The translations under genes were made by a program, and so were the position numbers. Shown piece by piece: positions 10,072-20,391 of a DNA stretch of 64,000 nt; position 1 is the first letter of the stretch, and the number at the start of each line of letters is the position of its first letter. The notes below the pieces were generated by a model that was not told the origin of the DNA, searched no databases, and was given only the letters and a program-made list of their open reading frames with translations. This stretch comes from Symbiodinium natans (lineage: Eukaryota; Sar; Dinophyceae; Suessiales; Symbiodiniaceae). The stretch lies in NCBI GenBank assembly GCA_905221605.1, contig CAJNDS010001446.1, forward strand, positions 915,815 to 979,814, given 5' to 3'.

Positions 10072-11160
10072 GTGTAGGGTTTAGGGTTTAGGGTTTAGGG
10101 TTTAGGGTTTAGGGTTTAGGGTATAGGGTTTAGGGTTTAGGGTTTAGGGTTTAGGGTTCAGGGCTAGAGTCTAGGGTTTAGGGTTTAGGTTTTAGGGTTT
10201 AGGGTTTAGGTTTAGGGTTTAGGATTTAGGGTTTAGGGCTAGGGTTTAGGCGTTTAGGGTTTAAGGTTTAGGAGTTTAGGGTTTTAGGGTTTGGGGGTTG
10301 AGGGTTTAGGGCTTTAAGGTTTCAAGGCCCTCCAGAAAGCATGAAGTAAGCTGACCAAAGCGGCAATCTGCTAAAACAGGGTCTGTCAACAACTCAACAA
10401 AAAGCTGTGCAGGGCGAAGCCCCTAAAAGTCGAGGGATTGAGGGTGGGGGTTGTATGGTTTGAGTTTTAGGGCGGGCCTATCGAGGGTTTCGGGGGTTCA
10501 GGTTGTTTTTGTGGTGCTTATTGAGGGCTCAGGGGTGTTTTGGGGGTTCAGGGGTTTTGGATGACGGTTTACGGAGGGTTTGGGGGGGGGGGGTGGGGGA
10601 TTCGGGGGTTGTCGGATGTATTGAGGGTTCAGGGGGTTTACAGGTTTAGGATTTAGGGTTTCAGGGTTTTAGGGGTTTAGGACATAGGGTTTGAGGTGTT
10701 TAGATGCACTATCCTTTGCTTGTGGCCTGGGGTTGGGCAAGAAGTTTGTGTTTCGGGTCAGTGGTTGAGGTTTTGGATGGTTGAATGGAAACCTTGCGGG
10801 TGTACGTTTGCTAAACCCTAAGAACCCAAAAACCTAAACCCTGAACCCTGAACCCTGAACCCTAAACCCGAACCCTAAACCCTAAACCCTAAACCCTAAA
10901 CCCTAAACCCTAAACCCTAAACCCTAAACCCTAAACCCTAAACCCTGAACCCTGAACCCTGAACCCTAAACCCTAAACACCGACCTCCTTATGGCCTACA
11001 CGGTTTAGGGTTTAGGGTTTAGGGTTTAGGGTTTAGGGTTTAGGGAGCCTCTACCCTCAGGGCTTAGGCGGGGGCTTCTTGGCATCTTTGGGGAGTTGTT
11101 GCTTCAGGGCCGTGAAGCTTAGGGGTCTTACATTTTCAGCCGCCCCATGTGCCTATCTAG
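10072..11160. repeat. Telomeric arrays, no gene seen
   Basis: TTTAGGG arrays at 10072-10310 and CCCTAAA arrays at 10850-10975, with degenerate G-rich sequence between (10430-10800), and TTTAGGG again at 11003-11045. No supported coding island beyond short fragments. Confidence 0.8.
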
Positions 11161-11331
11161 TATACTAGGTGGATCCTGGGGAGGTTTTATAGTTCCCTTA
11201 GTGGGTTTAAGAGGATCATGTTCAGGAAGATTTTTCAGAGGGCTTTAAGGGCCATGCTAGTATATACTTTGGGCTTTCGGAGGGGTTCCTATTGTCGTGG
11301 CTGTGGGGCCCAAGTTTTTGACCCTTCGGAG

Positions 11332-11450
11332 CTACTGGGAGGTTCCAATTGCCACTGTACTTCTAGCCATATTAGGGCACTTAAGGGACTTATTAGTGGG
11401 TTATATGTACAGCTATACTTGGTTAACAAGTACCATGAACCTCCAAGCAG
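11332..11450 (+). mobile_element. Family F1 inverted-repeat element
   Basis: Left end ctactgggaggttcc and right end catgaacctccaagcag are imperfect inverted copies, with internal inverted cttataagt/gtacagctat-type arms. Its CAG right end directly abuts the coding island at 11451, so the element end would act as the 3' splice site. Confidence 0.75.
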
Positions 11451-11478
11451 GGTGCGACTGTGCGACCGCGTGGCTCAG
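11451..11478 (+). CDS. Exon interrupted by a telomeric intron, 5' part
   Basis: Nine codons (VRLCDRVAQ) run from the F1 element's CAG to cgcgtggctcag|gtgaac. In the same phase they continue at 11593 after removal of 11479-11592. The join is supported by an exact 21 bp duplication at both ends of the interruption. Confidence 0.6.
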
Positions 11479-11592
11479 GTGAACAGCCGAAACCCTAAAC
11501 CCTAAACACTAAACTCCCTAAACCCTAAACCCTAAACCCTAAACCCTAAACCCTAAACCCTAAACCCTAAACCCTAAACCCGCGTGGCTCAG
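11479..11592 (+). other. 114 nt telomeric intron with target duplication
   Basis: The tract is gtgaacagc, then about 13 CCCTAAA units, then cgcgtggctcag. The 21 bp at 11467-11487 recur exactly at 11581-11601. Both copies carry the proto-splice site CAG|GT, so using the first as donor and the second as acceptor excises the telomeric DNA plus one duplicate and restores the original frame. What is seen is the duplication and the open frame; the splicing is inferred. Confidence 0.75.
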
Positions 11593-11694
11593 GTGAACAG
11601 CTTCTGCGTCCGCACGCTGGGGTGGGGCCGCCAGTCGCCCGCGGCCATGGCCTTGTCGATGTTCATGACCTGCGCCTCTAGGCTCCAAGGGAAG
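11593..11694 (+). CDS. Exon interrupted by a telomeric intron, 3' part
   Basis: Continues the 11451 frame without a stop: VNSFCVRTLGWGRQSPAAMA and onward through ALSMFMTCASR to a GCCCCT border. GC at third positions is very high. No family recognised. Confidence 0.6.
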
Positions 11695-11848
11695 GCCCCT
11701 GAACCCTAAACCCTAAACCCTAAACCCTAAACCCTTAACCCTAAACCCTAAACCCTTAACCCTAAACCCTAAACCCCAAACCCTGAACCCTAAACCCAAA
11801 CCCCCCAGCCCCTCAAGCCCCCAAAGCCCCCAAGGGCGCACTCCCAAG

Positions 11849-11942
11849 GTTATCTCGTCTCCCTTCAACGAGCTCCGGAACTTCTACATGAAGCGCGGGG
11901 ATATGACCTGGAAGGCGTCCTTTTCTCGGGGCTCTTTGTTTG
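11849..11942 (+). CDS. Candidate internal exon
   Basis: Opens after ctcccaag and ends at ttgtttg|gtttaaa. The peptide includes SPFNELRNFYMKRGDMTWKA, strongly protein-like. It lies 155 bp downstream of the 11593 exon on the same strand and may be the next exon of that gene. Unrecognised. Confidence 0.5.
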
Positions 11943-11949
11943 GTTTAAA

Positions 11950-12655
11950 ATTTCGAATTTTGACTTTAGGGTTTAGGGTTTAGGGTTGGAGGGGATGAGG
12001 GTTCTCAGGGTTCTTAGGGTGATTAGGGTTCTTGAGGTTCTTAGGGTTCTTAGGGTTTTTGGAGGGTTTAGGAAATGGGGGTCTTGGGGTTGTTAGGGTT
12101 CTTAAGGTTCTTGGGGTTCTCAGGGCTCTCAGGGTTTCTTCGGGTTCCTTGGGGTTTCTGAAGGGCTTTTAGGGTCTTTAAAGGAAGGTTAGGAGGGGTC
12201 TTAGGTTTCTTAGGGTTCTTAAGGTTCTTAGGGTTCTCGAGGGTTCTCGAGGGTTCTTGAGGGTTCTTAGGGTTCTTGAGGGTTGGTTCGTAAGGTTTCT
12301 TCGAGACTGAGGATGCCTCGGAGGCTTCTTCGGGTTCTTAGGTTGGAGGGATTTATGGGGGGTTTCTTAGGATTCTTTGCGGTTTTCTTAGGGGTTGTCA
12401 TTGTTCTTAGGAGGGCTGTAGGAGGGCTTCAGGAGGGTTCTTAGGCTCTCAGGGTTTGTTAGGGTTTTCTCAGGGTTCTCAGGAGGGGTTTAGGAGGGTT
12501 GTTAGGGTTCTTAAGGTTCAGGGTTCTTCAGGTTATTAGGGTTCTTGGGGTCATGAGGGTTCATGGCGTTTTGGGGTTTGCAAGGCTTCTTAGGGTTCTT
12601 CGGTTTCTGAAGGTTATTAGGGTTCTTAGTGTGCTTAGGGTCTTGTAGGGTTATC
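11950..12655. repeat. Degenerate telomere-like G-rich repeats
   Basis: Hundreds of bases of gggttct, cttaggg and gagggttctt, an ageing or expanded variant (TTCTTAGGG type) of the telomeric repeat. No coding island seen. Confidence 0.8.
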
Positions 12656-12659
12656 AGGT

Positions 12660-13088
12660 CTAGGGGTAGCGTTCCTTGTACATCCGCCCGGGGTCATCGC
12701 AGCTGGTCAGGAGTCTACTGAAGACGCAAACAAATCTGGGTTGACATAGACCCAAGTCGTAGGGTTGCAGCTGCCATGAATCGCGACCTGCAGCCAGGCG
12801 AGGGCCTGATTGAGGTGGAGACAGGCGACAGCAAAGTCTGGCAGGTCCCCGTGGATGTGGCGTGGTGGCCGAGTCTCCCCGAGGACGAGTCCCTGGGCTG
12901 AGCTCAAGTAGCGACAGTCGAGGTGAGGAAACACAAGCACAAGTGGGTGGAGGCAAGGCATTCACTTCATCCAGCGTCCAGTATGCCCTTGACCATGGGT
13001 GCATGATTCCAGCGGTCCGCAATCGTGGAGTACGTGAAAATTTTGGAAATGAGGAGATGTTCCCCAGCAACTTGAACAAAAATAGCAC
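12660..13088. CDS. Repeat-free island open on both strands
   Basis: About 430 bp without telomeric units. On the plus strand one frame from about 12738 contains GLIEVETGDSKVWQVPVDVA and stops at 12899, and another continues 12862-13088 with SSVQYALDHGCMIPAVRNR. On the minus strand 12707-12961 contains DLPDFAVACLHLNQALAWLQ. Codon bias does not decide. One strand is probably coding; no family recognised. Confidence 0.4.
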
Positions 13089-13089
13089 G

Positions 13090-13590
13090 ACTGCCAGTAC
13101 TTCGCTAAACTTCGGATGGCCCCAAACTAACCCCCAAACACCACAGCCCTCAATCCAAAACTCTCAAATCGTGAAACCCCAAATCCCTAAGCCCAAGACC
13201 CAAGATCCCTAAACCCTAACCCTTAAGCCCTAAATCCTCAAACCCAAGCCCGTAAACCCTAAACCCCCAAAACCATGAATCCCGAAACCCTAAGTGCATA
13301 GACCCCAACTCCCTAAACCCTAGGCCCACAAACCCTCCTGACACCCTAAATCCTGAAAGCCTACATCCCTAAGCCGCCCAAACCCTTAAACCCTAGACCC
13401 CTAACCCCCCCAAGCGCTAAATCCCTCAACGCTCAAAAGCCTCAGCCCCTAAAAAGCCCCAAGCCCCTAAGCCCAAAATCCTAACACCTAAGCCCAAAAC
13501 CCTAAACCCTAAGCCCAAAACCCTAAACCCCAAACCCTAAACCCTAAACCCTAAACCCTAAACCCTAAAGCCTAAACCCTAAACCCTAAA
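13090..13590. repeat. Degenerate CCCTAAA repeats
   Basis: C-rich degenerate repeats (aaccctaa, ccctaaatcc) sharpen into a perfect CCCTAAA array at 13535-13593 just before the next coding island. Confidence 0.8.
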
Positions 13591-13595
13591 CCCAG

Positions 13596-13668
13596 CTGGG
13601 CTGGCACAGGAGTTCTTCCAGCTGAAGCGGTGCATCCGGTCCACGGCGGTGGGCGCATGCAACTTCGG
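13596..13668 (+). CDS. Candidate internal exon
   Basis: Preceded by ccctaaacccag, so the acceptor is the end of a telomeric array; closes at a GTTACC donor. One frame reads AQEFFQLKRCIRSTAVGACN. Unrecognised. Confidence 0.45.
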
Positions 13669-13950
13669 GTTACCCCTCCCTGCTGAAGGCTTAGGGTTTT
13701 TGGGGTTTCGGAAGGTTACGTGTTTAGGGGTTGAGGGATTTAGGGTTCAGGGTTTATTAGGGAATTTGGGTTCAGGTTCGGGGTTTAGGGTCTGGTTTGG
13801 GATGCTCAGGGCTGAGGGGCGTGCTTGGGGGCCCCAAACCCCAAATAAACCCTAAACCCTGAACCCTAAGCCCTAATCCCTAAACCCGAAACCCTGAACC
13901 CTAAACCCTAAACCCCAAACCCTAACCCCTAGACCTTATTAAAGCTGTAG

Positions 13951-14007
13951 AGACGCGGGCCCTGAGACTGCAAACGACCCCCAAGAACCAAGGCGCCCAC
14001 ATTTAGG
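13951..14007 (+). CDS. Candidate internal exon
   Basis: Opens after aagctgtag and ends where GTTTAGG begins. The peptide DAGPETANDPQEPRRPHL is short and polar. Weak support beyond its borders. Confidence 0.3.
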
Positions 14008-14633
14008 GTTTAGGGTCTAGGGTTGACCCCCTACACTGCTCTTCTGGGGCTTTTGCTGAAACCCTCTCTCCTAAATCCGAAAACAAGAACCCGGTGGAGG
14101 TTTAGTGATTGGAGGTGCATGGCTCTAGAGGTTTTAGGGCGGTGGGGTCTCGGGAGGTTTAGGGAGCTTAGGGGGTTTAGGGTATAGGGTGTAATTAGGG
14201 TTCAGGGTTTTGGGAAGCTTAGGGGGGTTCAGGGTTGGGGCAGGGGTTTTTACGGTCCAGAAGTGCAGGCCTGTGCTGCTGCAGGGTTTAGGGTCAAGTT
14301 GTTTAGTAAACCCTAAGCCCTAAACCCTAAACTCAAAACCCTAACCCCTAAGCCCCAAGCCCCAAGCCCTAAACCCTAAACCGAAACCCCAAACCGGCAC
14401 CCCAGCATCTCAAACCGAAGCTCACGCGAGACTAAACCCTCAAGCCTCCACCCTAAGCCTTCAACTCTACACCCTAAACCCTTAAACCCTGAACCCTAAA
14501 CCCTAAACCCTGAACCCTGCTCCCTGCAAGACCTGAACCCTCAAGCCCTTGACGCATCCTCAAGCTGCAGTTTGGGAGTTCGGGGCCTGAAACCCCCTCA
14601 AACCTCCTCAGGCCATAAACCATCAACCCCCTA

Positions 14634-15042
14634 AACCCTAAACCCTAAACCCTAAACCCTAAACCCTATACCCTAAACCCCTAACCCCTAAACCTCAAAC
14701 CCTAAACCCTAAACCCTAAACCATAAACCCTAAACCCTGAACCCTGAACCCTGAACCCTAAACCCTAAACCCTAAACCCTAAACCCCAAACCCCAAACCC
14801 CAAACCCCAAACCCCAAACCCCAAACCCCAAACCCCAAACCCCAACCCCCAAACCCCAAACCCCAAACCCCAAACCCCAAACCCCAAACCCCAAACCCCA
14901 AACCCCAAACCCCAAACCCCAAACCCCAAACCCCAAACCCCAAACCCTAAACCCTAAACCCTAAACCCTAAACCCTAAACCCTAAACCCTAAACCCTAAA
15001 CCCTAAACCCTAAACCCTAAACCCTAAACCCTAAACCCTACA
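14634..15042. repeat. 400 bp CCCTAAA / CCCCAAA / CCCTAAA block
   Basis: A pure (CCCCAAA)n block of about 25 units (14782-14945) is sandwiched between CCCTAAA arrays. The sharp boundaries suggest local amplification of a single variant unit. Confidence 0.95.
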
Positions 15043-15054
15043 CCACACCCTCAG

Positions 15055-15141
15055 CCCAGGTTAGCTCTGTGGGCCGGCTACTGGCTCGTTCCCAAGGTCG
15101 TGAGGCTTCTTCAGTCCGTGCTGGCGGTGCTGGGCCTCTAG
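15055..15141 (+). CDS. Candidate terminal exon, hydrophobic
   Basis: Opens after caccctcag and stops at TAG. The favoured frame has high third-position GC and includes WLVPKVVRLLQSVLAVLGL, a possible C-terminal membrane helix. A second frame is also open. Unrecognised. Confidence 0.4.
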   Translation, partial: PRLALWAGYWLVPKVVRLLQSVLAVLGL

Positions 15142-15880
15142 GTTTTTGCGGGGGCTCCTCCACCCTAAACCCTAAACCCTAAACCCTAAACCCTAAACCC
15201 TAAACCCTAAACCCTAAACCCTAAACCCGAAGGTGGTTGGGGCCTGTTTGGGGCCTTTCGGGGAGCCCCTTGTGGCCTTTAGGGGCCTTTTGGGGCCTGT
15301 TTGGGGGCCCTTGAGGCTCAGGGTCAGGGTTGAGGCTCAAAGCTCGGGCCCAAAATTCTAGAAAGCCAAAAACCCAAAAGCGGAAAAACAAAAAAGAAAA
15401 ACAAAACAGAAAGAAAGAAACAAAAGAAAAAGAAAGCAGCCACAGCCAGACCGAAGTCTCCTGAAACCTTCCCTTGCCCTCAAGTCCCTGGGGCCTCCGA
15501 GCCGCTTCTGCGCCCAAAGATGGCGCAGCTCGTCCCTCCTGGGACGTCCCTGCTACCAGATTTAGGGTTTAGGCTTTTAGCGGAAAAGTTCTAGCAGGTT
15601 TCCCCTATGGTGCCTTTATAAGTATACTGCAATAACACCCAAAAACCCTCTTCTACTTATCCAGGCCCCCTATAAGCCCTCTGCAAGAGAACTTTGACCG
15701 GAGCTCCTAAACTCATGGCGTTCGAACACGGTTTAGGGTTTAGGGTGCAGGGTTTGTGGTTTAGGGCTGCCCCCCCCCCCCCCCCCACCCCCCACCCGAC
15801 TCAGCCCCAAGCCCAAGCCCTAAGCCCCAAGCCCCGAAACCGCAGCCCCAAACCCTCGGCCTCCAAGCCTCAGCGTAAGG

Positions 15881-15988
15881 GTAGTTACGTGGTCCCTTAA
15901 CATTATGGGTCCCTTAGCTTCTTTCAAGGGTTCTGAAGTATGGGCCCTTGGGGTACACAAGGGGTCCCCATTTAAGGGCTCATGCGAA
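15881..15988 (+). mobile_element. Family F6 element
   Basis: Starts gtagttacgtggtccctt, carries aagtatgggcccttgggg in the centre and ends atttaagggctcatgcgaag. It shares these blocks with 35960 and 55082. Begins GT and ends AG, as an intron would. Confidence 0.7.
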
Positions 15989-15989
15989 G

Positions 15990-16030
15990 GGGTGACGCTG
16001 TTGCAGAGCCTGCGGCACCCCAATTCTTAG
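15990..16030 (+). CDS. Possible kinase alpha-C fragment
   Basis: Directly after the AG of the F6 element one frame reads VTLLQSLRHPNS then stops. LLxxLRHPN is the usual sequence between kinase helix C and strand 4. The stop right after the motif and lack of a clear donor leave this as a suggestive fragment. Confidence 0.35.
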
Positions 16031-16337
16031 GGAGGGTCCTCGAAGCGTTCCAGGGTTAAAGGTTTATGGTTTTGGATGTTCGGGTTTCGGGTTTGCCCAG
16101 CCCAGACCCCCCCCCCGGCCCCAAAGTATCCTAGATCCTAAACCCTAGAAGCACAGTCTTTGGGGGGTTTACGGCTCTTCGAATTTAGGGTCAAGCCCAA
16201 AACCCTGAGCGCTACAACCTGAACCCTACACCCTAAACCCCAAACCCTAGACCCTAGAGCCTGGACCCTAAACCCTAAACCCTAAACCCTAAACCCTAAA
16301 CCCTAAACCCTAAACCCTAAACCCTAAACTCCCTAAG

Positions 16338-16446
16338 CAACTCGGGCCTTTTGGGTTCCGGTCGTCTCGCTGCATCCATCCGGTGGCGGGTCTGGAGACG
16401 AGATCGTGGGAGACACGGCTTCGGGTTTTCCAGAGGTGGGGCCACG
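16338..16446 (+). CDS. Candidate island, all frames open
   Basis: 109 nt of GC-rich unique sequence between ctccctaag and a GTTTAGG donor. All three plus frames are open, so the product cannot be chosen; one reads RSSRCIHPVAGLETRSWETR. Confidence 0.3.
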
Positions 16447-16632
16447 GTTTAGGGTTTAGGGTTTAGGGTTTAGGGTTTAGGGTTTAGGGTTTAGGGTTTA
16501 GGGTTTAGGGTTAATTTCTACGACCCCGCCCTAAACCCTAAACCATAAACCCTAATCCCCCCATATTCATAATCGCAACGCGGAAGGGTGCCCTAAAGTA
16601 GGGAGCCTCCAGCATGCATCTGGTGAGTGTAG

Positions 16633-16701
16633 GCATTTCCGAGACACCGAGTTTTACGACCCCAAAGCTCGCTTAGAAGCCTCAGCCCCCAATTCCTTTA
16701 G
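16633..16701 (+). CDS. Candidate internal exon
   Basis: Island between gagtgtag and a GTCCTT donor reading HFRDTEFYDPKARLEASAPN, highly protein-like. Unrecognised. It sits upstream of the kinase-like exon at 17027 on the same strand but the phases do not match directly. Confidence 0.4.
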   Translation, partial: AFPRHRVLRPQSSLRSLSPQFL

Positions 16702-16746
16702 GTCCTTGGGGGATGTAAGGGCCCCCCCCCAAACAGAGGTTAGGAC

Positions 16747-17005
16747 ACCCCTAAACCCCCAAAAACCCCAAAAAACCCTAAACCCCTAAACTCCTACACT
16801 CCTAAACTCCTAAACCCTAGACCCCTACTGTAAACCCCTAAGCCCCTAAACCCCAAAAACCCCTAAGCCCCTAAACCCCAAAAACCCCTAAAACCCCTAA
16901 ACCCCTAAAACCCCTAAACCCCTAAACCCCCTAAACCCCCTAAACCCCTAAACCCCTAAACCCCCTAAACCCCCTAAACCCCCTAAACCCCCTAAACGCC
17001 TAAAC
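16747..17005. repeat. Octamer variant (CCCCTAAA)n
   Basis: The eight-base version with an extra C is repeated about 20 times, with some CCCCCTAAA units at the end. It is distinct from the heptamer arrays around it. Confidence 0.9.
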
Positions 17006-17026
17006 CCGAAGCCGGGCTTTGTACAG

Positions 17027-17083
17027 CGGAACTGCGGCTGTGGATTCGCAGTGATACAGTGCGGCGGGCGCCCTCCGACTCCC
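17027..17083 (+). CDS. Kinase-like exon, subdomain X (GGRPPxP)
   Basis: After the acceptor tttgtacag the frame reads RNCGCGFAVIQCGGRPPTP and meets a good donor, GTAAAC. The pattern A-V-I-x-x-G-G-R-P-P-x-P is characteristic of tyrosine-kinase-like domains shortly before the CW..RP motif, which appears on the same strand at 19718. It is probably part of the same gene, with a small exon between them not identified. Confidence 0.55.
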
Positions 17084-17211
17084 GTAAACAACCGGGGTTT
17101 AGGGGTTTAGGGGGGGTTTAGGGTTTGGGGTTTAGGGTTGGAACAAGGGTTTAGGGTTTAGGGTAGGAGTTGAGGCGTTGAGGGTTTAGGGCGCGCGCGA
17201 GAGTGCCGCAG

Positions 17212-17282
17212 AGCGGGCACAAGCACAGATGACAGGCTCGAGGGGCATCTTCAAGAAACTCATGGGGGCAACTATGTCATAA
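17212..17282 (+). CDS. Candidate terminal exon
   Basis: Opens after gtgccgcag and stops at TAA. The favoured frame reads RAQAQMTGSRGIFKKLMGAT, a basic amphipathic tail. Another frame is also open. Unrecognised. Confidence 0.35.
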
Positions 17283-17311
17283 CCCTATAGGCCTACGAAT
17301 CCTAGTTAATA

Positions 17312-17415
17312 CAGGGGCCTTAATAACTAGAATAGGGTTTTGGGGGTTGTTATAGTATAGTTTTCAAGGGAACATAAGGCAATACTATTAGCAATTATTC
17401 CGACCCCTACATTAC
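17312..17415. mobile_element. Family F7 element
   Basis: Runs from ggggccttaataactagaat to attattccgacccctac-like sequence, with the centre ttgggggttgttatag. The ends match the copies at 3861, 47686, 60750 (inverted) and 61819. Confidence 0.7.
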
Positions 17416-17766
17416 GTGAGCCCTAAAAGCCCTGAAGCTCTGAATCCTGGACCCTAAAAACTCTCCAAGAAAAGTGTTTAGGGTTTAGGGTTTAGGGTTT
17501 AGGATTTAGGGTTTAGGGTTTAGGGTTTAGGGGGTTGGGCAAGTAAGCATATGCCTCTGATCCTTCAGAAGATCATTGATCCGCGAAGTGCACATACGGT
17601 TGGTTCTCCAAGTTAATCGTGCATGTTTGGCAGTGTTCTGTTGCAGAGCCTTAGTGATCCATGGAGTACACAGAGAGCCCTGAATCCTACACCCTGACCT
17701 AAACCCTAAACCCTAAACCCTAAACCCTAAACCCTAAACCCTAAACCCTAAACCCTGGTCGCTTAG

Positions 17767-17876
17767 AACAACAAGCCTCGCAATTTGAAGATGCCACGAC
17801 TAGGGGGGACAGCCGTCTTCGCTGCCTGCGAGGTGCCAAAACGTCTCCGTAGGGGCTTTCTACCCCGAAACCTAAG
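17767..17876 (+). CDS. Candidate 36-codon exon, basic
   Basis: Open from gtcgcttag to cctaag|gtttaggg. The peptide contains MPRLGGTAVFAACEVPKRLR and is flanked on both sides by telomeric arrays. Length and clean borders make it one of the stronger unassigned candidates. Confidence 0.45.
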
Positions 17877-18330
17877 GTTTAGGGTTTGGGTTTAGGGTTT
17901 AGGGTTTAAGCCTCCTATTACCCAAATCCCTGATCCCTAAACCCCGAAACCCTAAACCCCTGAACCCTAAACACTAAACCCTAAATCCCTAGCTGGGCTG
18001 GCATTTAAGGCCTTACAGCCAAAAGGAGCGCTCTCCCATTTTGGCCTGTTGAAACCCTAAACCCTAAACCTCAAAACCCTAAACCCTAAACCTCAAAACC
18101 CTAAACCCTAAACCCTAAACCCTAAACCCTAAACCCTAAACCCTAAACCCTAAACCCTAAACCCTAAACCCTAAACCCTAAACCCTAAACCCTAAACCCT
18201 AAACCCTAAACCCGAAACCCGAAACCCTAAACCCTAAAAACCCTAAACCCTAAACCCTAAACCCTACACCCTACACCCTAAACCCTAAACCCTAAACCCT
18301 AAACCCTAACCCTAAGCCCTAAACCCCTAG

Positions 18331-18415
18331 GGGCTTGCCCACCACGGGCGCCCTGCGGAAAGGCCGGCGGGTGTGGAGCCATGGGCGCTGCGGATATTGT
18401 TTCTGGCCCGAATTG
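18331..18415 (+). CDS. Candidate exon with CxxC-like motif
   Basis: Between ccctag and GTAGCT. One frame, with high third-position GC, reads RRVWSHGRCGYCFWPEL; the other two frames are open too. A zinc-binding role is only a guess from CGYC. Confidence 0.3.
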
Positions 18416-18446
18416 GTAGCTTTCGATGGGTTCAGGGTTGAGTAGC

Positions 18447-18705
18447 CCTAAACCCTAAACCCTAAACCCTAAACCCTAAACCCTAAACCCTAAACCCTAA
18501 ACCCTAAACCCTAAACCCTAAACCCTAAACCCTAAACCCTAAACCCTAAACCCTAAACCCTAAACCCTAAACCCTAAACCCTAAACCCTAAACCCTAAAC
18601 CCTAAACCCTAAACCCTAAACCCTAAACCCTAAACCCTAAACCCTAAACCCTAAACCCTAAACCCTAAACCCTAAACCCTAAACCCTAAACCCTAAACCC
18701 TAACC
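18447..18705. repeat. Long pure (CCCTAAA)n array
   Basis: About 37 almost uninterrupted units, among the longest perfect arrays in the window. Another long one is at 18050-18325. Confidence 0.97.
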
Positions 18706-19717
18706 CTAAACCCTGAACCCCTAAACCCTGGACCCTGAAGCCTGAAGCCTAACATCCCTAAGTTTTCACGCGGTAGAACCCTAGAGCCCCAGAGCTCGTC
18801 ACCCAAAGCTCTGGAAGCCTAAAACGCTAAACTCTACAGCCCTAGGTCCTCGTCATTTTAAGAGCTTGAAGGTTTAGGCTTAGGCTTTAGGTTTATGCAG
18901 GATTTAATCCTAAAAACCGCCCTTAGCCCCACCCAAAAACTCCGAAACCACAACCCTAAACTTCAAACGCTGAGCCCCAAACCCCTAAACGCTAAATCCA
19001 AACCCCTTAGCTCCGAATCCTGAGCCCCAAGCCCTAAAGACTCCCCTTAGCGCTAAATCCGAAACCCAAGGCTGCAAATCCTGAGCCTCAAGCCCTAACC
19101 CTAAACTCAAAACCCTAAACCCCAAAGCTCAAACCCTTGACCCTAAACCCCAAACCCGAAACCCTAAACCCTAGACCTCAAACCCTAAATCCTAAAGCCC
19201 TAAACCTCAAACCCTGAACCCCAAACCCTAAACCCTAAACCTCAAACCCTACACCCTAAACCCCCAAACCATAAACCCCAAACCCCAAACCCCAAACCCT
19301 AAACCCTATACCCTAAACCCCTAACCCCTAAACCTCAAACCCTAAGCCCTAAACCCTAAACCTCAAACCCTAAACCCTAAACCCCAAACCCTAAACCGCA
19401 AACCCTAAACCCTAAACCCTAAACCCTAAACCCTAAACCCTAAACCCTAACCCTAAACCCTAAACCCTAAACCCTAAACCCTAAACCCTAAACCCTAAAC
19501 CCTGTAAACCCCAAAGCCTCAAACCCTAAACCCCAAACCCGAAACCCCAAACCCCAAACCCTAAACCCTAAACCCCAAGCACTAAACCCTAAGCCCCATA
19601 AACCCCAAACCCTAGGGTTTGGGGTTTGGGGTTTGGGGTTGGGGTTTGTGGTTCAATCCTAAACCCTATAAACCCTAAACCCTAGCCCTAAACCCTAGCC
19701 CTAAACCCTAAACCCAG

Positions 19718-19785
19718 CTCATGGAGGATTGGCAGCCGGAGCTTCGCCCCTCCTTCGAGCTGGTTCTCGAGGCCATGGGCCTGGG
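19718..19785 (+). CDS. Kinase-like exon, subdomain XI
   Basis: Bounded by ccctaaacccag and GTTTAGGG. It reads LMEDWQPELRPSFELVLEAM, matching the LMxxCWxxxPxxRPSFxxIL pattern that ends tyrosine-kinase-like domains, with the CW cysteine replaced by D. Both splice sites are formed by telomeric arrays in opposite orientation. Likely the end of the kinase domain whose subdomain X is at 17027. Confidence 0.65.
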
Positions 19786-19995
19786 GTTTAGGGTTTAGGG
19801 TTTAGGGTTTAGGGTTTGGGGTTTGGGGCTTGGGGTTTAGGGTTTAGGGTTTGGGGTTTGGGGTTTAGGGGTTTGAGGTTTAGGGTTTAGGGTTTCGGGT
19901 TTAGGGTTTAGGGTTTAGGGTTTTAGGGTTTAGGGTTTTAGTGGGTAGAATTTAGGGTCCATAAGGCCCTTTTTGCCACCCTTTCACCCCTCAAG

Positions 19996-20057
19996 AGGCT
20001 GTCGTTTAGAGCAAGCCCCCTGTACCTGCTAAGCTCTGGAGCTGGTCCTGTTTGTGG
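19996..20057 (+). CDS. Candidate internal exon
   Basis: Between cccctcaag and a GTTTAAGG donor, reading RLSFRASPLYLLSSGAGPV. It could belong to the tail of the kinase-like gene just upstream, but the phase from 19785 does not fit. Confidence 0.35.
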
Positions 20058-20391
20058 GTTTAAGGTTTCGGGTTTAGGGTTTAGGGTTTAGGGTTAGTGA
20101 AAACATCCCCAGGACCTGATCCGGTATAGCAGCGATGCCGAGGCGGGTGCGTGATGCCCGGTTTCAGGGTTGAGGGTTCTAAGATCCCAGGGTTTAGGGC
20201 GTAGGGTTTCAGAACCCAGGGTTTTCGGTTGAGCAAGATGCCCGAAGCTCTGGGTTTTGTGGCTCAAGGTGGGACAACCAAAGCTAAAAGCCCCAAGTAG
20301 CGTCCGAGGCCCTAGGCCCTATGCCCCACGCCCTAGGCCTGAAGCCCTGGGCCCTAAGCCCTGAACCCTAAACCCTCAACCCTGGTTGCAG

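Noticed and set aside
20225-20275. tttgtggctcaag as a spliced-leader relic
   Set aside because: Differs from the leader at several positions and lacks its 5' half.
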